NCBI GenBank assembly: GCA_034521755.1
Contig: JAXHMB010000004.1
Location: 372,001 to 436,000 of the forward strand
Length of the DNA: 64,000 bases
Origin: JAXHMB01 sp034521755
GTDB lineage: Bacteria > Bacteroidota > Rhodothermia > Balneolales > Balneolaceae
Reading direction: 5' to 3'
Within the stretch, counting starts at the first letter, position 1; the number at the start of each line of letters is the position of its first letter. Positions 53,034 to 62,170 of the stretch are shown here, piece after piece. The notes under the pieces are model-generated. The model was not told the DNA's origin, did not search any database, and saw nothing but the letters and a program-made list of their open reading frames with translations. The position numbers were made by a program, and so were the translations under genes.

Positions 53034-53570
53034 ATGAAAACAAACATCGCATTTCTCCGAGCCATTAATGTCGGTGGCTATCGAAAAATTAAGATGGCTG
53101 ACCTTCGGTCTATATTTGAATCCATGGGTTTTGAAAATGTAAAAACCTACATCCAAAGCGGGAACGTTGTTTTTGATGCTCCTGTAGAAAAAGAAGACGA
53201 GCTGTCCGGCATGATTACCCAACAAATTGAGGACTCTTTTGGACACGATGTGCCTGTACTTATTCGGGAGCCCGAGACACTTGAAAAAGTTTTAAAGGCT
53301 TTCCCTTTTAAAGAAAAAACAGGATGGAAAGGGTATATCGGGTTTTTAGCCAAAGAGCCGAATTCTATTGATGTCAACAAACTGGAATCAAACTCATCAA
53401 ACATTGAAAAGTTCCGGGTGGCTGGCAAAAACCTATATGTTTATGTAGATAAAGAAACAGAAGAAAAACCCAACTTTTCGAATGGCTACATCGAGAAAGA
53501 ACTTGGGATGCATGCCACCACTAGAAATCTGAGAACTGTCAGAAAAATCCTTGATCTTTCAAGGCAATAA
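53034..53570 (+). CDS. DUF1697 protein
   Basis: 178 residues from ATG 53034; the earlier start at 52992 would overlap the transporter. MKTNIAFLRAINVGGYRKIK, MADLRSIFESMGFENVKTYI and QSGNVVFDAPVEKEDEL are the DUF1697 signature, a small alpha/beta protein with no known activity. It starts 4 bases after the transporter stop, so both share a transcript. Its stop is one base from the convergent DUF72 gene's stop. Confidence 0.85.
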   Translation: MKTNIAFLRAINVGGYRKIKMADLRSIFESMGFENVKTYIQSGNVVFDAPVEKEDELSGMITQQIEDSFGHDVPVLIREPETLEKVLKAFPFKEKTGWKGYIGFLAKEPNSIDVNKLESNSSNIEKFRVAGKNLYVYVDKETEEKPNFSNGYIEKELGMHATTRNLRTVRKILDLSRQ

Positions 53571-53571
53571 G

Positions 53572-54459
53572 CTAAAACAAGTCTCCCTGCTCAATCTCTT
53601 TGGGGCCTCTCACTTTGGTACCCAGCTTTTTATTAAGCTTATTAATAAAATATCCCGCTAATTTTGGGGATGCCTTCTCCTTGTTCTGGTGCACAAAAAA
53701 ATGTATGTTTTCCAAGCCTTGATTGTGCCATTTACCCAGCCGCTCTACCCACTCATCAAGACGGGTGTAATCGCTTTCGTGATTCGCCCCCACATATCTA
53801 ATAAACGCTTCATTGTTAGTCAGCCGCATGTGCATGATATCCCGGCGTCCGGCGGTATCAACCAGCACATTGGCTATATTGTTTTCCTGTAACAAAGCAT
53901 GAAATTCTGATGCTGCTTTATCATCATTAAACCAGTTGGTATGGCGACATTCTATCGCCAGTGGAATGCCGTCGGGCCAGTGCTCAATAAAGCCGGCAAT
54001 GCGATCTATGAACTTTGGGGCAAAATTGCCTCGAAGCTGCAAGAAGGTAGTGCCCAGCTTTTCTTTGAAATGCACAATACTGTCAATGAAATCATCCGTC
54101 CGTTCTTCAATCCCATTCAGCCATTTAAGATGACTGATATACTGGTTCACCTTGGGGAAAAATTTAAAATCCCCGGGTACTTTATCGTGCCACTCTGTGA
54201 TCTGCTCCTTGTCATAGATGTTATAAAACGTGGCATTGAGTTCAATGGCATTAAACTGCGTGCCATAATATTCCAGCTCGTCTTTGGTTCCCTGCGGGTA
54301 AAAATTCTTAAGGTCGCTTCGGTTCCACTTTGCACAGCCTACATATATTTCCGGTTCTGATTTCTCTCCATATTTTGATAGATTCTTTTTTGTTTCAGGA
54401 TGATCACGGGGCAAGGATAAATCCAGGGACTCAGGATTATCGTGGCTGCCAAATTTCAT
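53572..54459 (-). CDS. DUF72 protein
   Basis: 295 residues. Conserved elements of the DUF72 TIM-barrel: YVGCAKWNRSDLKNFYPQGT, then YGTQFNAIELNATFYNIYDK, DFKFFPKVNQYISHLKWLNG, TFLQLRGNFAPKFI and LAIECRHTNWFN. Substrate and reaction of DUF72 proteins are unknown. It converges with DUF1697 with a one-base gap, and is divergent from the haemolysin III gene. The C-terminus is basic and polar. Confidence 0.88.
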   Translation of the reverse strand: MKFGSHDNPESLDLSLPRDHPETKKNLSKYGEKSEPEIYVGCAKWNRSDLKNFYPQGTKDELEYYGTQFNAIELNATFYNIYDKEQITEWHDKVPGDFKFFPKVNQYISHLKWLNGIEERTDDFIDSIVHFKEKLGTTFLQLRGNFAPKFIDRIAGFIEHWPDGIPLAIECRHTNWFNDDKAASEFHALLQENNIANVLVDTAGRRDIMHMRLTNNEAFIRYVGANHESDYTRLDEWVERLGKWHNQGLENIHFFVHQNKEKASPKLAGYFINKLNKKLGTKVRGPKEIEQGDLF

Positions 54460-54588
54460 ATTGTTTATTTTTTGATTCGCATTAACTTAGTCAGAAGAAT
54501 CAAGATACTTATTTTTGCCTTCAACAATTATTGAAGAATTTTATTTTCCAAATAAGCGTTATCTTTTTATACACACAGAAATAAGCTT

Positions 54589-55254
54589 ATGGATGTTTTG
54601 AAGAAATATATTCGGGAACCGGTCAATGGCCTCACTCATGGGGTGGGGGCTCTTTTAGCTATGATTGGCCTCATCCTGTTGCTTTACGATGCTATTATGT
54701 CTGGTTCACCCAAACACATTGTTGCCTTCTCTATCTTTGGAGTAAGTATGGTTTTGCTATACATGGCCAGCTCTCTGTACCATTCCCTGAACGCAAAAGA
54801 GAAAACACTTACGCTTTTCAAAAAGCTTGACCACTCGATGATTTACGTACTTATTGCCGGGAGCTATACGCCTGTTTGCCTGCTGGTGCTGGAAGGCAAC
54901 TGGAAGTGGGGACTTTTTATTACCATTTGGGCATTGGCATTCATTGGCATCATCAAGAAGTTTATCTGGACGAATGCCTCCCGATGGATTTCTACCTTGT
55001 TTTACCTGGGCATGGGATGGTTGGCCGTTATCACTTTCCCTACACTCTGGGAAAGACTGCCGGCCGCTTTTATGATCTGGCTTGGAGTAGGAGGCCTCGC
55101 TTATACTGTAGGGGCTGTAATCTATGGCATTAAAAAACCAAACCTCATTCCCGAATGGTTTGGCTTTCATGAACTGTGGCATCTGTTTGTGCTGGCGGGC
55201 ACCTTTTCACATTTTTGGGCTTTCTACCAGTATTTATCAGTATATGGCATTTAA
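54589..55254 (+). CDS. haemolysin III/PAQR family membrane protein
   Basis: 221 residues with seven membrane helices. EPVNGLTHGVGALLAMIGLI, YMASSLYHSLNAKEKTLTLF, KKLDHSMIYVLIAGSYTPVC and a C-terminal FGFHELWHLFVLAGTFSHF are PAQR-type hallmarks with conserved Asp and three His for a zinc-hydrolase site. The family includes haemolysin III (YqfA); haemolysis is not implied. The outer-membrane protein gene follows 22 bases later. Confidence 0.9.
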   Translation: MDVLKKYIREPVNGLTHGVGALLAMIGLILLLYDAIMSGSPKHIVAFSIFGVSMVLLYMASSLYHSLNAKEKTLTLFKKLDHSMIYVLIAGSYTPVCLLVLEGNWKWGLFITIWALAFIGIIKKFIWTNASRWISTLFYLGMGWLAVITFPTLWERLPAAFMIWLGVGGLAYTVGAVIYGIKKPNLIPEWFGFHELWHLFVLAGTFSHFWAFYQYLSVYGI

Positions 55255-55276
55255 ATTCTGACTAAATTCTTATCAG

Positions 55277-58162
55277 ATGTTTAAAAGGTTTTTGCTATCA
55301 GCTTTTCTTATTGCATGCTTTTTAAATGGTTTTGCCCAATTTTATCCAACCCAATATCGGCCCGGCGGATTAAACTGGCAACAACTTAAAACTCAGCATT
55401 TTAATATTGTCTTTCCTGCCGGTGAAGATTCTGCGGCTTGGCGTACAGCGTATATTTTGGAAGCGCATTATGATTCTACCCAAAAACTCACCGGAGGTTC
55501 TCTTGATAACTTTCCCATTATTCTAAACAACTACAATGACTGGTCCAATGGGTTTGTAACATCTCTACATTTTCGTTCAGAAATAGATCTCAACAATTTC
55601 AAAGGGAAATCACTTAGCCCCAAGTCCGGAAACTGGCTGGAGACTGTTGCGCCCCACGAGCTGGTTCATGCCCAACATTTTAACAATTTAAAGGGTATTG
55701 GGGGAACACTTAGCCTTTTTTCTCCCGACCTTGCCAGGTCGCTTCATGGGGCCATTCCTTCTGGTATTACTGAAGGCCTTGCCACATATTACGAAAGTCA
55801 TAACGTAGCCCCGGATGGGGGAAGGGGAAATCTGCCCTTTTTTACGAATCAATTTAATGCCACTTTTAACAGCAATGACCGGTGGTCTATGGGACAAATG
55901 TCCCACTTCCCCGAACGTACGCGACCCTTTAATCGTCATTACATGGGAGGATATGAGTTTACCCGATGGCTGCAAGAGAACTATGGAGACAGCACCAGCA
56001 AAGATGCGCTGGACTTTTATATAGATCTGCCTTTCCTCGGCTATGGCATAGCTTTAAAGCATGCAACCGGCAAGTGGCCGGCACAACTTTATGATGAGTT
56101 TGAGGCGAACACCCAGGCTAAAATCGAAAGCTCTGAAAAAGAGTATTCCAATGCTTCCAAAAAGCTAAACATCCCTTTTAAAGGATCTTTTATACGGCGG
56201 CCGCTTTGGATTGATAATCAAACCATTCTTTTTTGGGCGTCTTTTTATAATAAGAGAGCAGGCTTTTACCAATATGATATGACCTCCAAAAATATTACTC
56301 TTATTGAAGAAACAAATGCCGTCTCAGATTATATTTTTGATTTGTCAGCCGACAAATCCAAGCTATTATTTTCTTATTACGAAGCCAGCACATTCTATGA
56401 CGGTGCTTTTTCATCACGGCTGGCCGAGCTGGACCTCGAAAATGAAAAGATAATTCAAAAGAAGAATACCGATGGCTTATATGCCCCAATTGATATGGGC
56501 AATGCGACATGGGCGCTGGAACACCTCCATGATGCCAATCGCCTGATTGCTGTTTTCGGCAGCGAGCGCCTCGTACTTTCTGATCTCAGCCCGAACCGCA
56601 TTATCCATGTTGAACCAAGCACCGACAACTTAGAACAGCTGGCCGTAGCTATCAACAAGCGGGGGACTCAGGCACTTTGGCTGGCTGATACAGAATCATT
56701 AGGGAAAGACCTTAAGGGAGATCCAACCATCGCTTTTTCTAATGGATCAATCTACGATCCGGATTGGCATCCATCAGGAGATCGGTTGCTGCTCACTGCC
56801 GATATCAACGGTTCTATGAATGTCTACGAATATTATATAGAAACCGAACAGCTTTACCAATTGACCGATACCCGCTACAATTCTTTCGAAGCCTCCTATA
56901 ATGAAGACGGATCTAAAATTGTATTTGTTCAACAGGAGCGCAATGAATACATACCGGCTGTTTTAGACAGAAAAGACTTCTTAAATAAGCCCGTTGAGGC
57001 ATCGCTTTGGAAGCCTTCGCCCCCCAAAAGAACTTTTATGCAGCGCCCGGAGACCGGAAGGAATGATACACTGGATACGTCAAAATGGGAGTCCGATTCC
57101 TATGCGTCGGGTATTTCCTGGCTTAAACCCAGAACCTTCCTGCCCATTATAGAAAAAGTACCTAACAGCGATGCTTATGAACTTGGCCTCTCATTTCACA
57201 GCAGCAACCTACTGCAGGATCAATCTTACTCCCTTGATTTAAGTTATGTGCAAGATCGCTTTTGGTACGACCTGATCTATAGCAACAAAACATTTTTCCC
57301 GGGATTCAGAACTGAAATTTACAGCCGTCCCTCTTTTCTAAGCCTACGTGCCCAGGGACAAAATGGTCCGGTTCCTATTTCTTTTTTAACCCAAAGAAGA
57401 GGTGCTTCCTTAAGCTTCCCGACACCCTTTGTTTTGAATAACAATATCCGATTTTCTTCCTTTTTTATAGAGCCGGAAATAAAGTATTCTCAATTTCGCC
57501 TGTTTGAACTAGATCACAATGGAGAAGCCGCCTCTAACTTTTCAGACCGTTTTTCAGCCAATTTCTTTTCTGCCTTCTCCTATAGACTGCAGCAAAACAT
57601 CAGAGATGTACAGCCCAACTCCGGCATCACCCTCTTCTCAGAGCTTGAATACGTTTTTTCTAATGAAGATATAACTATTAGCACCCCTCAGATTAATGGA
57701 CAACTCTCTTTTTCTGAACCCTATGCTCTTCGGGGCGGTATTATAACCTACCTGTCTCCCTTACGCAGATGGAACCAGTCGCTAAGAATTGACCTTCAGG
57801 CAACCACACAGTCTAATCCACTTTTTGACTCCCAGTCGCTGGTTTCGGAGGGTTTCTCTGAACCTGTTTATCCACTGGCAAAAGATGTTGCTGCCCTAAG
57901 CACGCGCTATACGATTCCGCTGGTCTATCCGGATGATGGAGGCCTTTTGCTCCCGTTCTACCTCAGCAATATTTACCTGGTTGCTTTTACCAATACGGTT
58001 ACTCGATATGATCAGCCCGATATCATCGAAGCATCACGAGGTATCGTGGGCGGCGGAATTCGGTTTCAGTTTAGAATATCGAATCTTTCCCTCGACATTG
58101 GGGTAGGCTACGGCTATGAAATCAGCCGAAACAACCATAACTTTTTTATTGGTGATTTTTAA
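55277..58162 (+). CDS. exported metalloprotease-like, TolB-propeller and barrel protein
   Basis: 961 residues. Signal peptide (1-20). A gluzincin-like region has HELVH at 127-131 in ETVAPHELVHAQHFNNL, with a second-shell Glu166 in SGITEGLATYYES, consistent with peptidase-MA-like zinc enzymes. Residues about 300-560 carry TolB/WD-like repeats (DPDWHPSGDRLLLTADINGS), and about 600-961 an outer-membrane barrel of alternating strands ending VGYGYEISRNNHNFFIGDF. The combination suggests a surface or periplasm-facing protease that may process outer-membrane proteins. DUF2911 gene follows 36 bases later. Confidence 0.8.
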   Translation: MFKRFLLSAFLIACFLNGFAQFYPTQYRPGGLNWQQLKTQHFNIVFPAGEDSAAWRTAYILEAHYDSTQKLTGGSLDNFPIILNNYNDWSNGFVTSLHFRSEIDLNNFKGKSLSPKSGNWLETVAPHELVHAQHFNNLKGIGGTLSLFSPDLARSLHGAIPSGITEGLATYYESHNVAPDGGRGNLPFFTNQFNATFNSNDRWSMGQMSHFPERTRPFNRHYMGGYEFTRWLQENYGDSTSKDALDFYIDLPFLGYGIALKHATGKWPAQLYDEFEANTQAKIESSEKEYSNASKKLNIPFKGSFIRRPLWIDNQTILFWASFYNKRAGFYQYDMTSKNITLIEETNAVSDYIFDLSADKSKLLFSYYEASTFYDGAFSSRLAELDLENEKIIQKKNTDGLYAPIDMGNATWALEHLHDANRLIAVFGSERLVLSDLSPNRIIHVEPSTDNLEQLAVAINKRGTQALWLADTESLGKDLKGDPTIAFSNGSIYDPDWHPSGDRLLLTADINGSMNVYEYYIETEQLYQLTDTRYNSFEASYNEDGSKIVFVQQERNEYIPAVLDRKDFLNKPVEASLWKPSPPKRTFMQRPETGRNDTLDTSKWESDSYASGISWLKPRTFLPIIEKVPNSDAYELGLSFHSSNLLQDQSYSLDLSYVQDRFWYDLIYSNKTFFPGFRTEIYSRPSFLSLRAQGQNGPVPISFLTQRRGASLSFPTPFVLNNNIRFSSFFIEPEIKYSQFRLFELDHNGEAASNFSDRFSANFFSAFSYRLQQNIRDVQPNSGITLFSELEYVFSNEDITISTPQINGQLSFSEPYALRGGIITYLSPLRRWNQSLRIDLQATTQSNPLFDSQSLVSEGFSEPVYPLAKDVAALSTRYTIPLVYPDDGGLLLPFYLSNIYLVAFTNTVTRYDQPDIIEASRGIVGGGIRFQFRISNLSLDIGVGYGYEISRNNHNFFIGDF

Positions 58163-58197
58163 GTACTTTATTCACAGAATTTTATTAACCGGTTTTT

Positions 58198-58770
58198 ATG
58201 AACTCTTTTGTTAAAAAAGCAGGTGTACTTTTATTTATCACGGTATTTGTGTTTTCCTGTAATCAGCAGGAGCCCAAAGAGCCCGATCCTATACGAAGAA
58301 AAAGCCCAATAGCTATTGCCAGCGTAAAGCATGACAGCACCTACATAAAAATAGTGTATGGCCAGCCCTATAAAAACGGGCGCACTATTTTTGGTGAGCT
58401 GGTTCCCTATAATGCCGTCTGGCGTACCGGGGCCAATGAAGCCACAGAACTGACTACCACTCAGCCTATTTGGATTAATGGAGAAAAGCTGGACCGAGGC
58501 ACTTATGCCATATTCTCTATTCCCAAACCTGAGACCTGGACGATTATTTTCAATGCAGAACTAGGTCAGTGGGGGGCCTTTGAATACGACGCCACCAAAG
58601 ATGTATTACATACAGATGTGCCAGCGACACCCTCTGCTGAAACTACCGAAGTTTTCACTATACAGTTTGCTGAAGTTACAAACGACTCTACGGCAATCAT
58701 TATTAAATGGGCACAAACCGATGTACGTATTCCGGTCTCTTTCTCTGCACCTCCCGAACCAGCTTCTTAG
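58198..58770 (+). CDS. DUF2911 lipoprotein
   Basis: 190 residues. Lipobox VFVFSC at about residue 21. The DUF2911 core KIVYGQPYKNGRTIFGELVP, then YNAVWRTGANEATELTTTQP and DRGTYAIFSIPKPETWTIIF is clear. The domain is a beta-sandwich of unknown role in Bacteroidota-type envelope proteins. Its 3' end overlaps the convergent AtuA-like gene by four bases. Confidence 0.85.
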   Translation: MNSFVKKAGVLLFITVFVFSCNQQEPKEPDPIRRKSPIAIASVKHDSTYIKIVYGQPYKNGRTIFGELVPYNAVWRTGANEATELTTTQPIWINGEKLDRGTYAIFSIPKPETWTIIFNAELGQWGAFEYDATKDVLHTDVPATPSAETTEVFTIQFAEVTNDSTAIIIKWAQTDVRIPVSFSAPPEPAS

Positions 58771-59117
58771 TTCTGCCGTCCAACTTTTTCAAGCAGAGAT
58801 TCCGGTACATCGATATCCATACGCAGCAGGATAGAAGCGTGCGTTTTTCCCTGGGCATCCAGCTTGAGTGATACAGTTCCGCCTCCACCCAGGCTCTCAT
58901 GCAGCACAAAGTTCAGCGCGCCGATGTTTGGTAATTCATAACGCTCTACTTTACCCTTACAGATATGCTGCATGTGCTCTTTTACAACTTCTTCGGTAAG
59001 ATTTTCCTTGAGGAAAGGATATACATCCGGATGTCGGGCTATCACCCCTACATTGCTTCCGTCTCCTTTGTCTCCACTGCGCGCGTGGGCAATATCAATA
59101 AGTTTTACTGTTGGCAT
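58767..59117 (-). CDS. AtuA small-subunit-like protein
   Basis: 116 residues from ATG 59117; the upstream ATG 59150 adds 11 residues with no homology. MPTVKLIDIAHARSGDKGDG, then SNVGVIARHPDVYPFLKENL and NIGALNFVLHESLGGGGTVS match the C-terminal AtuA domain, a small partner of acyclic-terpenoid-utilisation AtuA (DUF1446) proteins. The large partner is not within this window, so this is an orphan here. Role unknown without it. Confidence 0.75.
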   Translation of the reverse strand: MPTVKLIDIAHARSGDKGDGSNVGVIARHPDVYPFLKENLTEEVVKEHMQHICKGKVERYELPNIGALNFVLHESLGGGGTVSLKLDAQGKTHASILLRMDIDVPESLLEKVGRQN

Positions 59118-59148
59118 ATCTATTATTTTTCTTTGTAATGCTTGTGTC

Positions 59149-59169
59149 ATCCTGAGTTTATCTCAGGAT
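59149..59169. repeat. short palindrome
   Basis: ATCCTGAG (59149-59156) and CTCAGGAT (59162-59169) around TTTAT. Elements of this GTCATCCTGAG type are frequent dispersed repeats in Bacteroidota-like genomes. It lies in the leader of the AtuA-like gene. About 80 further bases hold an imperfect palindrome (59219-59243). Confidence 0.5.
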
Positions 59170-59303
59170 CTGAAGCTAAATATTTTTTAATAATATTATT
59201 GTGATTTTCTGCTTTAGGTGCTGACCCGCCATCCGGTGGACAGCATAACACTTTTTAAAAAACTAATCTAAGTTATAAAGATACCGGTTTTGCTCCCCTT
59301 CAG

Positions 59304-60050
59304 CTAATTTTCATCCGGCCAATTGTCCATTACCTTTATGTCTGTGAGCTTATTTTGTCCGCGGTCCCCGCTCAACATAATTTCACCATGCTTTTTGTAA
59401 TTCTTCCATGGCAATATAAAGCGCGGTTGTTCAGCATCTGCCTCTGGAAAATAGGCCCACTGCCGCACCATATAATCTGAAGTATCCACATACACGTGAT
59501 ACATGTTCTGCGGAGTTACGCCCACCTGATCAAAAGTAAGCTTTAGTTTATAAGATGGAATTCCTGTTTGGGTAGTATCGGTTCCCATATACTTCAGTGT
59601 AACCCCGCTGTCTTTTAACTTATAGGGCATCATAAGCCAGTAAGCATCATTCACCCACATCTGGTAGCCCTGCTGCAAATACTTTTGCAGGGAATCGGGT
59701 TGCGCTACCTCCTCCCCGCTCTTCATCACCGTTCCTTCTTTGGTACTGATATTCATATCTATAATCAATTCTGAGCTGGGAATATGAATACTGTCGCGAC
59801 CCGTAAGCTTGTTCCAGGTGTGGGTGCGTCGCCCAAAAAAGTTCCAGCTTATGATTTTGGTATCATCCCATGCTTCTCTGCCGCCGAGTGCTTTCATTAC
59901 GCTGTCTGCAATGGCAATGGCTCTTACGTCGGAAGAATCAGCATTAAAGCCGGGTGCCGGGGGATTGGAATTCTGGGATTGATTCCCTGATGAAGTACAT
60001 CCGGCAATCAACAGCAGTGAACACACAATAGAAGTAAACAGGTTTTTCAT
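59304..60050 (-). CDS. exported lipoprotein, DUF6503-like
   Basis: 248 residues from ATG 60050; the 60155 start would read through the preceding gap. Lipobox LLLIAGC, then a polar linker and a beta-rich domain with SWNFFGRRTHTWNKLTGRDS, and LKLTFDQVGVTPQNMYHVYV, like the LolA/LolB-fold lipoproteins assigned to DUF6503 in Bacteroidota-type genomes. Probable role: periplasmic binding, unproven. It lies 16 bases downstream of the carbonic anhydrase gene, so may share its transcript. Confidence 0.7.
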   Translation of the reverse strand: MKNLFTSIVCSLLLIAGCTSSGNQSQNSNPPAPGFNADSSDVRAIAIADSVMKALGGREAWDDTKIISWNFFGRRTHTWNKLTGRDSIHIPSSELIIDMNISTKEGTVMKSGEEVAQPDSLQKYLQQGYQMWVNDAYWLMMPYKLKDSGVTLKYMGTDTTQTGIPSYKLKLTFDQVGVTPQNMYHVYVDTSDYMVRQWAYFPEADAEQPRFILPWKNYKKHGEIMLSGDRGQNKLTDIKVMDNWPDEN

Positions 60051-60066
60051 AATTAGGATATTAAGA

Positions 60067-60684
60067 TTAGTAAGAAGCCTCAAGTTCTGCCACAGAGGAA
60101 ATCGATGTTTCCAGGTTATCCAATATGCCGGACTCCAGGTTATAAATAAGTCCATGTACCGTTAGGTTGGCGCCGTTTCTCCAGGCAGACTGCACCACTG
60201 TAGTATTTGCTACATTTTTAACCTGTTCTATAACATTCAGCTCACAAAGCCGGTCATGTTTTTCAGAAGGGGACATTTCGCTAAGCTCTTCGGCGTATCG
60301 GCGGTTTACCTCTTTAATATTACGCAGCCAGTTATCAATTAATCCGTGATCCTGATTGTCGATTGCTGCTGCCACACCGCCACAGCCGTAATGTCCGCAA
60401 ATGATAACATGCTTTACCTTCAGCACCTCCACGGCATATTGCACTACGGAAAGGCAGTTCAGATCAGTATGAACTACCACGTTTGCTATGTTACGGTGAA
60501 CAAATATTTGTCCGGGCAGCATATCTACTACCTGATTGGCCGGTACTCGGCTGTCGGAACAGCCAATCCATAAATATTCGGGAGTTTGGCCTTCCGACAA
60601 TTTTTCAAAAAGTTCGGGTTGTTCTTGTCGGGTTCTTTCCGCCCATTTTTTATTATTATTGAAAAGATGATCTAAATTACTCAA
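60067..60684 (-). CDS. beta-class carbonic anhydrase
   Basis: 205 residues. Zinc ligands Cys42, His98 and Cys101 in WIGCSDSRVPA and GHYGCGG; the Asp44/Arg46 dyad of the beta family is intact. EQPELFEKLSEGQTPEYLWI begins the fold. Reaction: reversible hydration of CO2. No signal peptide. The lipoprotein gene follows closely. Confidence 0.93.
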   Translation of the reverse strand: MSNLDHLFNNNKKWAERTRQEQPELFEKLSEGQTPEYLWIGCSDSRVPANQVVDMLPGQIFVHRNIANVVVHTDLNCLSVVQYAVEVLKVKHVIICGHYGCGGVAAAIDNQDHGLIDNWLRNIKEVNRRYAEELSEMSPSEKHDRLCELNVIEQVKNVANTTVVQSAWRNGANLTVHGLIYNLESGILDNLETSISSVAELEASY

Positions 60685-60847
60685 AACAAATTATGGTTTG
60701 TTATTCAATTTTGCTTGCCAAATAATATAGCATAGTTCTATAAATTATCTTAACCGGGAATTCGGTTAAGATTAATATCGCCTTTTTGCAAAGCTTCAAT
60801 TACATTATATAATGAATTCTTATAAACCATAAAACGGTTTGCACTGA

Positions 60848-62170
60848 ATGAATAAAGGGCTCCTACATTTTTTAAAACGCGTACGGTTTGGCTACCTGCT
60901 GTTTACCTCTGTTATCATTTTGGGATTGTTCTTTGGTGCCTTTGAAATTATTAAGATCATATTCTGGGATGATCCATCACTTCAAACGCTTCAAATCCTT
61001 TATTTCACCAGGGGAATTACCGTGTCTCTTTTTCTGGTTATCTGGGCAGCCTGGACAGTGTACAGATATCGAGAGCTTTATCAGGAAAAACTTGACGTTA
61101 CTGAAAAGCAGTACAAAAATATCATTGAACACTCTGCCGACGCCATTATCACTTTAAATAATGATGACGAAATTTCCTCCTGGAACAAAGGTGCTGAAAA
61201 TATTTTTGGGTGGGACCGAGAAGAAATTATCGGTTCTCCCGTGCGGAAAATTATCCCGGATGACCTTATTGAAAAGAAAGAATTGGAATGCCTCGAGTTT
61301 GGAATGCTTTATCGTGGCTATGTTTCCAACTACGAAACAGAACGGCTGAAAAAGACCGGCAAGAAAGTCTTGGTGAATCTTTCAGAATCATTTATCCGCA
61401 ATGAGAAGGATGAAATTATAGGGCGTTCCCAAATTCTGCGGGACCTTACAGATATTAAAATGAGAGAAGAACAAATACAGCACTCCGAGCGGCTTGCCAC
61501 TGTTGGCCATATGGCTGCAGGTGTTGCTCATGAAGTCGGCAACCCGCTCACTGCTATATCATCATTAGTTCAAGTTTGTCAACGTAAAACCGATGATCCC
61601 TTTATTCAGGGGCAGCTTAAAAAAGTTCGTGACCACATTCAGCGGATCAATAAGATTGTCCGGGACCTGGTGGACTTTTCACGCCCCTCCGGGCTGGAAA
61701 GAGATATGGTTCAAATCAATGAGCTTATTAAGTCGGCCGTGGGCCTTTTAGAGCATGATGCCCGTTGTCGCTCCGTTGACTTTAAGCTCGATCTTTCTCC
61801 TAACCTGCCAAAGTTTGAGGGCGTGCCAGATCACCTGCACCAGGTGCTTGTTAATATGCTGCTCAATGCCGTTGATGCCATGCAGGAAATAAAGGATCCT
61901 TTTGTTATCATTGAAACCTGGCAGGAGGATGAGTTGATTAAAATTTCTGTTAAAGATATTGGAGAAGGAATCCCCGAAGAGAACCAACGGCGTATTTTCG
62001 AACCATTTTTCACAACCAAAGATGTGGGAAGCGGTACCGGACTGGGATTGTCTGTCAGCCATGGCATCATCACCAAGATGGGAGGGACGATAGATGTAGA
62101 TTCCACTCCCGGAAATGGTGCCCGGTTTATTATCACATTACCTGCTAATCAAATTGTCCAAGAAGCATGA
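60848..62170 (+). CDS. NtrB-like PAS sensor histidine kinase
   Basis: 440 residues. Two N-terminal membrane helices (about 13-36 and 52-72), PAS domain (about 85-200, EHSADAIITLNNDDEISSWN), HisKA with LATVGHMAAGVAHEVGNPLT, and HATPase (LVNMLLNAVDAMQEI, GSGTGLGLSVSHGIITKMGG). Classical NtrB architecture apart from the membrane anchor, so it probably senses at the membrane. ATGA four-base overlap with the response-regulator gene couples them. Confidence 0.92.
   Translation: MNKGLLHFLKRVRFGYLLFTSVIILGLFFGAFEIIKIIFWDDPSLQTLQILYFTRGITVSLFLVIWAAWTVYRYRELYQEKLDVTEKQYKNIIEHSADAIITLNNDDEISSWNKGAENIFGWDREEIIGSPVRKIIPDDLIEKKELECLEFGMLYRGYVSNYETERLKKTGKKVLVNLSESFIRNEKDEIIGRSQILRDLTDIKMREEQIQHSERLATVGHMAAGVAHEVGNPLTAISSLVQVCQRKTDDPFIQGQLKKVRDHIQRINKIVRDLVDFSRPSGLERDMVQINELIKSAVGLLEHDARCRSVDFKLDLSPNLPKFEGVPDHLHQVLVNMLLNAVDAMQEIKDPFVIIETWQEDELIKISVKDIGEGIPEENQRRIFEPFFTTKDVGSGTGLGLSVSHGIITKMGGTIDVDSTPGNGARFIITLPANQIVQEA

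Noticed and set aside
59304..60155. Longer lipoprotein start at 60155
   Set aside because: Start overlaps the carbonic anhydrase 3' end and gives no signal peptide; ATG 60050 gives a proper lipobox.
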